The notes beneath the pieces are model-generated. The model did not search any database and had not been told where the DNA came from. It saw only the letters and a list, made by a program, of their open reading frames with translations. A stretch of 64,000 nucleotides of DNA from Nitrospira sp. ST-bin5 (GTDB lineage: Bacteria; Nitrospirota; Nitrospiria; Nitrospirales; Nitrospiraceae), in the NCBI GenBank assembly GCA_002083555.1, contig MSXN01000004.1:1-64000 (forward strand), given 5' to 3'. Shown piece after piece: positions 8,578 to 16,837 of this stretch. A program made the position numbers and the translations under genes. Within the stretch, counting starts at the first letter, position 1; every line of letters starts with the position of its first letter.

Positions 8578-9630
8578 CTACTCCTCTTGTTTCACGGCAC
8601 TGAGCATCAATTCATTGCCCGCCCATCGCCAGAATGGCAACAGTCCTTGCTCCAGACGATGAAGCCCGCGCGCCATCGGGCCGGCATCGCTGGGTCGCAA
8701 ATTTCCCCGCGCATGCCCCTGGCGACGGATAAGCAGGCTCTTTTCGTAATTCACCTGCGAGAGGAACGGACGTGTCAGCATCCGCTCGACACGAAATCCC
8801 GCCCGCTCCACACAGGCTTTCAAGGTGTCGGGTGTAAAGAGCCACAGATGCCGGGGCGGCTCGAGCGCCATCCAGTGATCTGCGAAGAGCCGGCTCATCA
8901 GGCCCGCAAAATTGGGTGTCGTCAGGACCAATCGTCCTCCGTCCTGCAACACCCGATGGCACTGTCGCAAATGACTGATCGGATCGGGGACATGCTCAAT
9001 CGCATGCACCATCGTAATCACCGCCATACTGCGGTCCGCCACACCAACCGACTCCAAGGTTCCCACCTTCACCGGGACCCCGTAGCTCTCACGCGCAATC
9101 CGTGCGGCCTGCGGAGAGAGATCGATACCCAGCACCTTCCATCCCAACGCTTGCATCGCCGACAGATAGCCGCCCGCTCCACATCCGATATCCAGCAACG
9201 TCCCCCCCTCGACAAAGGGTGGACACAATTCATCGCGGCCATATCGCGCCCTATCTTGTAGAGCAGGCACATGCCCAAGGACACGCCCGGCCACCGGAGC
9301 CCACCACTCCTGCCGTTTGAACCGGGTGTAGCCGAATACCTCGCTCAAGATCGTTGCTCGCAGCGCATCGCGCATTCCGGCCGCCGGGCGAACCAAGCCT
9401 GCACCCTGCGTGGCCCCCTCGTGAGGTTCGTAGTCGTCCGGGTAACACTTCGGAATGTCCTCCATGATCGGCCGTGGACTCTGCCAGACCAATCCACAGG
9501 CGGCACAACGGGCAAAGCCGAACTCGCCCTCGACGGAATAGAGCCGGTCATGCAACCCCTGAAACAATGTCGCACCGGGGGTGCCACACAATAAGCATTG
9601 CGTGACGAGCTCTGTCGTTAGTGCCGGCAT
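8578..9630 (-). CDS. Class I SAM methyltransferase with N-terminal zinc-ribbon-like segment
   Basis: A 350-residue protein. The N-terminus has CLLCGTPG and CAACGLVWQSPRP, a four-cysteine ribbon as in the EPS-locus methyltransferase at 3,241-4,128. The catalytic domain has LLDIGCGAGGY near residue 150, then TMVHAIEHVPDP and LQDGGRLVLTTPN. The start overlaps the upstream glycosyltransferase by 13 bp. Similar proteins methylate sugars in O-antigen or EPS loci; here that is inference. The region between ribbon and catalytic domain contains an extra 60 to 70 residues absent from the shorter paralogue. Confidence 0.78.
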   Translation of the reverse strand: MPALTTELVTQCLLCGTPGATLFQGLHDRLYSVEGEFGFARCAACGLVWQSPRPIMEDIPKCYPDDYEPHEGATQGAGLVRPAAGMRDALRATILSEVFGYTRFKRQEWWAPVAGRVLGHVPALQDRARYGRDELCPPFVEGGTLLDIGCGAGGYLSAMQALGWKVLGIDLSPQAARIARESYGVPVKVGTLESVGVADRSMAVITMVHAIEHVPDPISHLRQCHRVLQDGGRLVLTTPNFAGLMSRLFADHWMALEPPRHLWLFTPDTLKACVERAGFRVERMLTRPFLSQVNYEKSLLIRRQGHARGNLRPSDAGPMARGLHRLEQGLLPFWRWAGNELMLSAVKQEE

Positions 9631-10604
9631 ACCACCGCCTCGGCCATCACATCAGCCCGCATGTTTGTCGGATAGTGAAAGGCTTCGTGCCCCATGGCGA
9701 GTCGTACTCGTTTGGCGAGTTCCAATCTCCACCACGGCAGCGGACGGTAGCCCCCCAAGACCTTTATCAGCCCTCCTGTGAGGACGAGCATTGAATTCAG
9801 GGTTAATATCAGCCACAAGATTCCGGCACCGATGAACCCTTCATGCTTGCGGTAGTAGCGAATCAGTCCGATCAAGCTATCGGCCACGCCCTGGTCCGGC
9901 ATAGCACCAACTCCTCCGGCGCCTCCATGATGCATCACCTCGGCCTCCGGCAGGAGAAACAGGCGATGCCCTGCGTCCTGCAACCGTCGACACAAATCCA
10001 CGTCGTTGTAGAAAATGGGAAACCGCTCGTCAAAGAGCGCCTCTGCCCCAATCGTTGACCGACGCAACATCAAGCAGGCGGCCGGCGGCTGTTCGATTTC
10101 CATCACGGTATCGAAGGACTCATCCAGCAGGTAGAAGTCACGTATCCACCGATTGCGCGGGGCCACATTCCGGAGCAGTGTTTCGGACCACAAGACGTAT
10201 GACCATCGCGGCAACCGCTTGTGATACCGCTGCAGCGTGCCATCCGGATTGCGCAATACCGCCGTCACACCGGTTCGGCGCTGGTCGATATCAAGGAACT
10301 GCACCATCTGCTTCACAGCGTCGCCCCGCAATTCCGTATCGGGGTTCAATATCAGCACATATCGGCCCTGCGCACGTTCAAACGCCTGGTTGTTGGCTCT
10401 GGCGAAACCGAGATTGTCCGAATTACACACCAGTTCCACCTGCGGATACTTGGCTGCTACCAATGCAGCACTCCCATCGATCGATCCGTTATCAACCACA
10501 AGCACTTGCGCCGCGAGGCCATCGACACCAGTCTCAATGGAGGCCAGACAGCGTTCCAGGAGCGACCGCGTATTCCAATTCACAATGATAATCGAGACAT
10601 CCAT
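9618..10604 (-). CDS. Glycosyltransferase family 2 (GT-A)
   Basis: The start is put at ATG 10604 because the product then begins MDVSIIIVNWNTRSLLE, the usual GT2 N-terminus. An in-frame ATG at 10631 would add nine residues and lies 5 bp from the upstream stop. The protein has 328 residues, with VVDNGSIDGS, then ILNPDTELRG (DxE-like metal site region) and IFYNDVDLCRRLQDAG. A hydrophobic stretch GAGILWLILTLNSMLVLTGG near the C-terminus is probably a membrane anchor. It resembles the GT2 at 7,626-8,570. Confidence 0.83.
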   Translation of the reverse strand: MDVSIIIVNWNTRSLLERCLASIETGVDGLAAQVLVVDNGSIDGSAALVAAKYPQVELVCNSDNLGFARANNQAFERAQGRYVLILNPDTELRGDAVKQMVQFLDIDQRRTGVTAVLRNPDGTLQRYHKRLPRWSYVLWSETLLRNVAPRNRWIRDFYLLDESFDTVMEIEQPPAACLMLRRSTIGAEALFDERFPIFYNDVDLCRRLQDAGHRLFLLPEAEVMHHGGAGGVGAMPDQGVADSLIGLIRYYRKHEGFIGAGILWLILTLNSMLVLTGGLIKVLGGYRPLPWWRLELAKRVRLAMGHEAFHYPTNMRADVMAEAVVCRH

Positions 10605-10635
10605 CTGGTCTTTGTCATGAACCCTGATCATCCTC

Positions 10636-12126
10636 TTATGAGCCCCATAACATACGTAGACGGAGAGACTCTCGCGACCACACATGCCAGCCGTAGACAC
10701 TGATGCCAGCCAGACCACACAACGCGCCCAGCCACTGTGCGATCCACATCGACGGCACGGCCTGACTCAAAGCCACGCCCCCTCCCACCAGAACCACCAG
10801 GCTGCCAGCCCATCGCAGTGGTTCAAATGCCGAGAGCACTTCAACACCGAGGATTTGTACCGTGGCCTTGAGATGGAGGCCAAGCCCCACTAGAAAGGTC
10901 AACGCCAAAGCCCAGGCGGCTCCTACCAAGCCCCAGCTCATCGTAAAAGAAAGCACCATTGGCACATAACAGGCGCACATGACCGCCCAGATTTTCGTCT
11001 GAAGGTCAGGGCGATTGGCTCCACAATGAAAGGCCGCCATTACACTGCAGAACGCCGCCGCGATCGCAAATAGGCACAACACCCGCAACGGCTCGATCGC
11101 CGCCGTCCAGGATGGACCAAACACAAACGGAACCAGGTACGGAGCCAAAATCGCAACGGCCATCGCACTCGGCACCACAATCATGCCGGTCACACTCATT
11201 TGAAGGCTCAGTGCCCGCAACACTCCAGGACGGTCTTTCTGCATCAGCGCGTAGGTCGGCAGACTAATCTGAGAAATCACACTCATAGCCCGGATGCCGA
11301 TCATGGTCGGGATCGCCATCGCCAACTGATACTGGCCCAGGCCCACGACCCCCAGTGATCGGCCGACCACAAAATCTCCCCCGCTCATCACCGTAAATAG
11401 AAACCATGCCGTGACGTTCTGATACCGGCCGTAACTCCAGAGGGTCTGCAACGCCGTGCGATCAAGCGACCAACGGATGCGGCAGGGCGCAATCCAGAAT
11501 GAGAGGAGCGAACCAAAGAGAAATGCGCTCAACTGGCCTCCCAGCAACGCCCAGGCACTCTGCCACCACCAGGCCAACCCAATCGTGGCGGCTGACTCGA
11601 CCAGACGACGACTGAGATCGAACGATACCCGACGCCGGAGATCCAGCTGTTTAAGCAGCACGAACAACGCCGGACTGTGCAAGGACTGCAAGAGCACGCC
11701 TACCGCATGGACCCGAAGAAAGAATCCCAACTCTGGAATCCGCAGGCTTCCGGCAATGACGTCCGCCAGCCCCCAAAGACCGATGGTCAGGACGACACCT
11801 CGAATCACCGACAAGGTCCAGGCTACGCGTAGATCTTCATCCGTCACCTTCGGCTTGGCGATCACCGCCGGCTCAAGCCCTAACTCCGAGAACGTCTGAA
11901 TCGCCAACAGAACCGCCGCAGAAGCCGCCATCAATCCGAAATCACCAGGCAACAACAATCGCGTCAGGACGATGAGCTGGAGAAACCCCATCCCTTTCTC
12001 GACGGCAAAACCGGCCATGGCCCACCCGCCGGCCTCCAAGACCCGATGACGAATGCGCACCGTGCCAGAGGCTGCCGTGTCAGACTCGGCCGCAGTGACC
12101 GTCTCGTGATTCGATGACATCGTCAT
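10636..12126 (-). CDS. Wzx-like lipopolysaccharide/EPS flippase (MOP superfamily)
   Basis: A polytopic membrane protein of about 496 residues with some 12 to 14 hydrophobic helices, for example LMAASAAVLLAIQTF and MIVVPSAMAVAILAPYLVPF. It is of the polysaccharide-transport (PST) type that flips lipid-linked repeat units to the periplasm. The motif LTRLLLPGDFGL near residue 55 is typical of this family. The start at 12126 makes a TGATG junction with the upstream glycosyltransferase stop; ATGs at 12135 and 12120 are alternatives. With the polymerase, Wzc and Wza genes it completes a Wzx/Wzy-type pathway. Confidence 0.88.
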   Translation of the reverse strand: MTMSSNHETVTAAESDTAASGTVRIRHRVLEAGGWAMAGFAVEKGMGFLQLIVLTRLLLPGDFGLMAASAAVLLAIQTFSELGLEPAVIAKPKVTDEDLRVAWTLSVIRGVVLTIGLWGLADVIAGSLRIPELGFFLRVHAVGVLLQSLHSPALFVLLKQLDLRRRVSFDLSRRLVESAATIGLAWWWQSAWALLGGQLSAFLFGSLLSFWIAPCRIRWSLDRTALQTLWSYGRYQNVTAWFLFTVMSGGDFVVGRSLGVVGLGQYQLAMAIPTMIGIRAMSVISQISLPTYALMQKDRPGVLRALSLQMSVTGMIVVPSAMAVAILAPYLVPFVFGPSWTAAIEPLRVLCLFAIAAAFCSVMAAFHCGANRPDLQTKIWAVMCACYVPMVLSFTMSWGLVGAAWALALTFLVGLGLHLKATVQILGVEVLSAFEPLRWAGSLVVLVGGGVALSQAVPSMWIAQWLGALCGLAGISVYGWHVWSRESLRLRMLWGS

Positions 12127-13322
12127 CAGGCACACACCCGTTCATGAAGCGGCTCAACGGAACCCATCCCCAAGACTCGCTCCAATTCCACCGCTCTCGC
12201 ATCCCAGGTATGAGCTCCCAAGACAGCGTGACGCCCGGATTGCCCCATCTTGCTTGCCGCCGCAGGATTTTGGATCAGGCCGCACAGTGCCTTCGCGAGA
12301 CCACGCACATCGTCAGCTTTCACCGATACACCGGCGCCCAGCGCTTCCACGAGATCCCCGTAACCTTCTCCTGCCGTCGCAACCACCGGTCTCGCACAAG
12401 CCAGATATTCCCAGAGCTTCATGGAATCCCCAGGATAGAAGCGAACAGGACGATGGAGCACGACGCAGAGATCACTCGCTCCGATCCACCAAGACACGTC
12501 ATCAAAAGGCACGCGCCCGACGAACGACACGGCCTCCTCTAGTCCCTGTCGGCGCACCAACGCTTCCAGCGCCGGCTTCGTCTGGCCATCGCCGACCAAG
12601 AGCAGCGTGGCGTCCGGGTGTTCGAGACGGACCAGCGCCATCGCCTCCACGAGCGTATCCAGCCCGTGCCACGGAAAGAAGCCTCCGACAAATCCGATGT
12701 ACGGCCGATCCGGGCTCAGGCCCAGGCAACGGCGGGCCTCCGCCTTGTCGCGCGGCACACAGGCCAAAGGATCTACTCCGTTTCGAATCACGCGGCACCG
12801 GGCCGGCTCGACTCCCCATTCGCGCTGCATCCATTGCGGGACCTCCCGACAGACGCTGACAACGGCCTGCGCCTGCTGTGCCGACACACGCAACGCCTGT
12901 TGCACCAGACCGCGGATCGGAGCCCAGCCCCATAGGCCGGTCAATTCTTCCTCCGGCAATCCATTCACAAACAGCACATAGGGGCACCGCATCACCCGGG
13001 CGCACCAGAGGGGAGCAATCTGGCCCGGCGAGTCGAACCAGAGAATGATCTCGGGTTTCTCTCGCCACATCGCCAGACACAGAGCGACCGCCGAGGCCAA
13101 GAGATACAGCAATGGTCGAAGCACAGGAAGCCGGAGCACCCACACCCAGACGGGGTGCGCATCACCTAACGAAATCGCCTTCTCCGTTCCAGCCCGGGGT
13201 TTCGGAGCGACGACACGCACCCCATGCCCTCGAGCTGCCAGGGACCGCACAAACTCCACCACCTGACGGCTTCCGCCACCGGCGACCCCCAACTCCTCAT
13301 CGCAATAGACCAGAATATTCAT
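12126..13322 (-). CDS. Glycosyltransferase family 4 (GT-B)
   Basis: A 398-residue GT-B enzyme. MNILVYCDEELG starts it, with AGGGSRQVVEF as acceptor glycine loop and PYIGFVGGFFPWHGLDTLVEA opening the donor domain (given as PYIGFVGGFF and WHGLDTLVEA). The EX7E region is degenerate compared with the other GT4 proteins here (FYPGDSMKLWEYLACARPVVAT), the form seen when an SxK motif replaces the first Glu. It is close in style to the GT at 14,234-15,436 and may be a paralogue. There is a 6-bp gap from the upstream TylF-type gene. Confidence 0.83.
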   Translation of the reverse strand: MNILVYCDEELGVAGGGSRQVVEFVRSLAARGHGVRVVAPKPRAGTEKAISLGDAHPVWVWVLRLPVLRPLLYLLASAVALCLAMWREKPEIILWFDSPGQIAPLWCARVMRCPYVLFVNGLPEEELTGLWGWAPIRGLVQQALRVSAQQAQAVVSVCREVPQWMQREWGVEPARCRVIRNGVDPLACVPRDKAEARRCLGLSPDRPYIGFVGGFFPWHGLDTLVEAMALVRLEHPDATLLLVGDGQTKPALEALVRRQGLEEAVSFVGRVPFDDVSWWIGASDLCVVLHRPVRFYPGDSMKLWEYLACARPVVATAGEGYGDLVEALGAGVSVKADDVRGLAKALCGLIQNPAAASKMGQSGRHAVLGAHTWDARAVELERVLGMGSVEPLHERVCA

Positions 13323-13328
13323 GTCACC

Positions 13329-14237
13329 CTAGGAAACAGCTCTCAGCGATGGCGACTCGCGCCTGACCGTCATCGCCACAGGGTTGGCCGCAGACCGTTG
13401 CCAGAAAGCCCCGGTCCAGTCGATGAGCTGAATCGGATCTGTAATGCCCTGCGCCTGACGAAAGTCTTCAATCGCCGCACGACAGGTTGGTAACCCATAA
13501 TCATCGACTATCACATATCCCCCGACCGAGACCTTGGAATACAGGGCGACTAACGCCTCCATTGTGGACTCATACAAATCTCCGTCGAGCCGCAACACGG
13601 CTATTCTTTCCAACGGCGCCCTCGGCAGCGTGTCGCGAAACCATCCCGGCAGAAATGCCACCTGATCGTCCAGAAGGCCGTAGCGCGAAAAGTTCGCCTT
13701 CACCTGTTCCAGCGGAATGGCTAACTCGGAGTACTTCCACAGCGTGTCGCCCGCATCGACCGGATAACGAGTCGGATCCGGTGGCGGCAAACCCCTGAAT
13801 GAATCGGCCAGCCAGACTTTCCTCGACGTATCGCCATAGGCTTTGAGAATGGCGCGCATAAAGATCGAGGAGCCGCCTCGCCAGACCCCGGTTTCAATAA
13901 GGTCACCGGCTACACCGTTTCGAATGACGGATGTGACGCACTGTTGAAGATTCTCCAGCCGCTTCAGGCCCACCATCGTTTCTGCTTCCAGCGGCCAATC
14001 TCGTCCTTCCTGACGGGCCTCGGTTCGATCCGGCTCGACGTGGACCAGCTCCATCTGTGCCTGACGGGCAAGATGCTGCAGCGGTTTCAGGATAAGCCCC
14101 CGCCATCCGTTAAGAGACGCGGCCATCGGACGGTATTTTTCAGGCCAGAGCATTCTGGTCAGACATTGCTTCATCAGGTGCAGATATAACTCCTGGGGCG
14201 TCGTCTCACTGACTGGTTCCGGCATAGGCTGATTCAT
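13329..14237 (-). CDS. TylF/MycF family sugar O-methyltransferase
   Basis: A 302-residue protein matching the macrocin O-methyltransferase (TylF) family: DLIETGVWRGGSSIFM, then KVWLADSFRGLPPPD, then LRLDGDLYESTMEAL and YVIVDDYGLP. Family enzymes are Mg-dependent and methylate deoxysugar hydroxyls; the acidic pair VDDYG fits metal binding. This gives the best hint of methylated sugars in the polymer. The start ATG overlaps the stop of the upstream glycosyltransferase (ATGA at 14234-14237). Confidence 0.85.
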   Translation of the reverse strand: MNQPMPEPVSETTPQELYLHLMKQCLTRMLWPEKYRPMAASLNGWRGLILKPLQHLARQAQMELVHVEPDRTEARQEGRDWPLEAETMVGLKRLENLQQCVTSVIRNGVAGDLIETGVWRGGSSIFMRAILKAYGDTSRKVWLADSFRGLPPPDPTRYPVDAGDTLWKYSELAIPLEQVKANFSRYGLLDDQVAFLPGWFRDTLPRAPLERIAVLRLDGDLYESTMEALVALYSKVSVGGYVIVDDYGLPTCRAAIEDFRQAQGITDPIQLIDWTGAFWQRSAANPVAMTVRRESPSLRAVS

Positions 14238-15436
14238 GCTCTCTCACCTGCATTGTTGATAAGGGCCCGTTGTTGACTCTGACGATGGGGATGAATGTTC
14301 TCAGCGAGGTCACGCAGCCTCTGCACGATCGCCTCCCACCCAAATCGTTCTTCGACGTAGGTACGGCCATCGTGACCCAACCGCTGGGACTCCTTGGGCC
14401 GCTCCAGCAATGCGAATATGGCGTCAGCCAGAAGCTCAGCACGATCAGGCTCGACCAGAACAACGCCATTCGACTGGGCAAACAGCGCGGCAACTGAGGG
14501 GATTGCGCTCGCCACCACCGGTTTCCCACAGGCCAGATAGTCAAATATTTTGACCGGCGAGGTCTCGCCCCGATCTCCGCAGAACGGTGCAACACACACA
14601 TCCATCGCACCAATGAACGTCGGAACACGCGAATACGGGACCCGACCGGTCCAGGTGATCCAACGAGTAAGGTTTCTCTGAGCAGCCCGTTCACGAAGGG
14701 CAGCAGCCTCCTCACCGTCCCCAACCATCAAGAGCCGCACGGCCGGACGTCTCGTATGTAGCCGTTCAAATGCCTCCAGCAAGGTCCCCAATCCCTGATA
14801 CCGATAGAAACTCCCGACAAAGCCGATGTACTCACAGGCCGGATCCAATCCCGCCTCTTGCACGCAGCGGTTTGTCTCCATTGGGTGAAACATCGACATA
14901 TCCGTCCCGCTCGACAGCAGCGCCACGCGATCACTAGACACCCCATACTCTGCCTGCACGAGCCGGCTCAATCCTTCCGTCAACACGACCACGCGATCGC
15001 ATCGTCGTAGCGCGAAAGACGCCAACGCGTGCGTCATGCGCCCACGCCATCCGCGGGCACCCCACGGGGGAACCGGCTCTCCGTTTACTTCACAAATACA
15101 GACTGCGCCAAACATACGTGCAAGCAGGAGCGGATGAAGACTTTCCATCCAACGGTAGTAGACCACCGCCGGCCTCTTCCGGAGACCACGCCAAAGCCCA
15201 GCAATGAATGCTCCGACTGCATAGCTGATCGGACGAATGACCGATCCCGGTAGCATGACAATCGGGACGACCCGTGATCGCCTCGGCACCAGGGCCGAAC
15301 GATACCTCGGCGAAAACACGGTGACCTCGTCGCCGACCGCAGCTAACGCATCGGCTACCGCCCAGATCCGCACCAACCCCACCGGGTCGATCGGCGCATC
15401 CGGTTCATGCCAATAACAACAGACCCACCAGTTCAT
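14234..15436 (-). CDS. Glycosyltransferase family 4 (GT-B)
   Basis: A 400-residue GT-B enzyme. It begins MNWWVCCYWHEPDAP and has CEYIGFVGSFYRYQGLGTLLEAF opening the donor domain (seen as YIGFVGSFYRYQG). It also has RLLMVGDGEEAAALRER, and SPVKIFDYLACGKPVVAS in place of a full EX7E, the same SxK-type variant as its neighbour at 12,126-13,322. Four-bp overlaps join both ends: the polymerase stop upstream and the TylF-type gene downstream. Confidence 0.83.
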   Translation of the reverse strand: MNWWVCCYWHEPDAPIDPVGLVRIWAVADALAAVGDEVTVFSPRYRSALVPRRSRVVPIVMLPGSVIRPISYAVGAFIAGLWRGLRKRPAVVYYRWMESLHPLLLARMFGAVCICEVNGEPVPPWGARGWRGRMTHALASFALRRCDRVVVLTEGLSRLVQAEYGVSSDRVALLSSGTDMSMFHPMETNRCVQEAGLDPACEYIGFVGSFYRYQGLGTLLEAFERLHTRRPAVRLLMVGDGEEAAALRERAAQRNLTRWITWTGRVPYSRVPTFIGAMDVCVAPFCGDRGETSPVKIFDYLACGKPVVASAIPSVAALFAQSNGVVLVEPDRAELLADAIFALLERPKESQRLGHDGRTYVEERFGWEAIVQRLRDLAENIHPHRQSQQRALINNAGERA

Positions 15437-16815
15437 ACGAACCTCGCTTCACCGGCGACCGGCTCTCCGGCCTTCGAGAGCCGCGGCAGAATCATCACCA
15501 GCCCCGCGCACAACCAGAACGGTTCCATGATCCGTATGATGATAAAGGTGTTGGCCCCCACGGCATGAGCCAGCATCGCAATAAGGCCGAGCCAGACGCC
15601 TAAGGCCAATCCCTTCGCAAACGGATCGTCTTCCGTGGCATAAATACTTCGAGTACTCAGCCACAACCGGACGGTAATCACAATGAACGCGAGAAGCCCG
15701 GCCAGACCCGTCTCACCGATAATCTTGACGTACTGCGCATCGGCCCACGCATAACCGGTAATTCCCCGGCCAAGAATCGGATTGTGCACCCAATCCTGCA
15801 GCACATAGGCCCAGGACCGGAGCCGCTCCGACGTCGAGAGGTCCAGACCCACCTTGCCGACCTGAATCTCTCCTCCGTACTGACGGCCGAAGAAGGTTTC
15901 ATTAATTCGAGTCTTCACATTGTCCGGGGCAAAGAGCGGCAAGAGTGCCATGGCGAGCAGCAACAAGACGACGACCCGAGGCTTTCTCCACTGAGACGCT
16001 CCGACGGCCACGATTAACACTGCTCCGGCCAGATACGAAGAGCGTGAGAGTGTGGCCATCAAGGCCAGCAGCCCGCATCCGCCCAATACCAAAAGCGCGA
16101 TGCGGATTGGACCGGTCTTCATGTGAATCAATAATCCCGTCACAATAGCGAGGAGAAACACGAGGTAGCCGCCCAGCGTATTGGGCTCGCCGACTTCCCC
16201 CTCAAATGGCGCGGTCGCCCGTTGCCCGCTCGGAATCTGATAAATAGCATAGAGGCTGATAATGAAGCCGGTGATGAGCAGCGCGGTCACCAATCCGACT
16301 ACCTGCTGTTTGGACGTCACGTGATTCACCACCATGAAATATACGAAGAAATATTCGAAATACTTCAACACGAAAAAGAACCCGGTGACCGGTTGCACCC
16401 GACCCGCCATCACCCCCATGAGCGTCGCAACCACGCACACGATCATATATGCCGCGATGGGACGATTCAGTGGCGTCTCCCGAAACAGTCCAAGCTCTCG
16501 GTACACGACGGTCTTGACCAGCCATCCGAAACCGATGATGACCAGAAACACGTCGTCCAGTCGAAACGACAGTTCGCGAACCCCGACGCCACGGCCCTCT
16601 ACTCGCCCGACGGCGATTTCCGGAGACAGCAGCATGGAAAAGATGAGCAGATACAGCGCGGCAGGCACCGACGTAAACGCGATGACGACGATAAAGAAGC
16701 CTAACGTGGCCTGCAGTCCGACGATCGGAGTGGTCAGCGTCAAGCCAAGCGCGAGGATCACGGCTAAAGCCGTGACCACGATCACATCGTTCGGTTTAAC
16801 AGCGGCGTAATACAC
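15433..16815 (-). CDS. O-antigen ligase/polymerase (Wzy/WaaL-like) membrane protein
   Basis: A 460-residue polytopic protein starting with GTG at 16815. At least 10 hydrophobic helices are visible (VIVVTALAVILALGLTL, then LYLLIFSMLLSP and so on). The large periplasmic loop has LSTSERLRSWAYVLQDW and NPILGRGITGYAW, the pattern of the Wzy_C / O-antigen ligase domain. It would polymerise flipped repeat units in the periplasm. Between Wzc upstream (22-bp gap) and a glycosyltransferase downstream (ATGA overlap), a polymerase role is more likely than LPS ligation, but that is inference. Confidence 0.82.
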   Translation of the reverse strand: MYYAAVKPNDVIVVTALAVILALGLTLTTPIVGLQATLGFFIVVIAFTSVPAALYLLIFSMLLSPEIAVGRVEGRGVGVRELSFRLDDVFLVIIGFGWLVKTVVYRELGLFRETPLNRPIAAYMIVCVVATLMGVMAGRVQPVTGFFFVLKYFEYFFVYFMVVNHVTSKQQVVGLVTALLITGFIISLYAIYQIPSGQRATAPFEGEVGEPNTLGGYLVFLLAIVTGLLIHMKTGPIRIALLVLGGCGLLALMATLSRSSYLAGAVLIVAVGASQWRKPRVVVLLLLAMALLPLFAPDNVKTRINETFFGRQYGGEIQVGKVGLDLSTSERLRSWAYVLQDWVHNPILGRGITGYAWADAQYVKIIGETGLAGLLAFIVITVRLWLSTRSIYATEDDPFAKGLALGVWLGLIAMLAHAVGANTFIIIRIMEPFWLCAGLVMILPRLSKAGEPVAGEARFV

Positions 16816-16837
16816 AGAATCCGGACTCCCATCTCCC

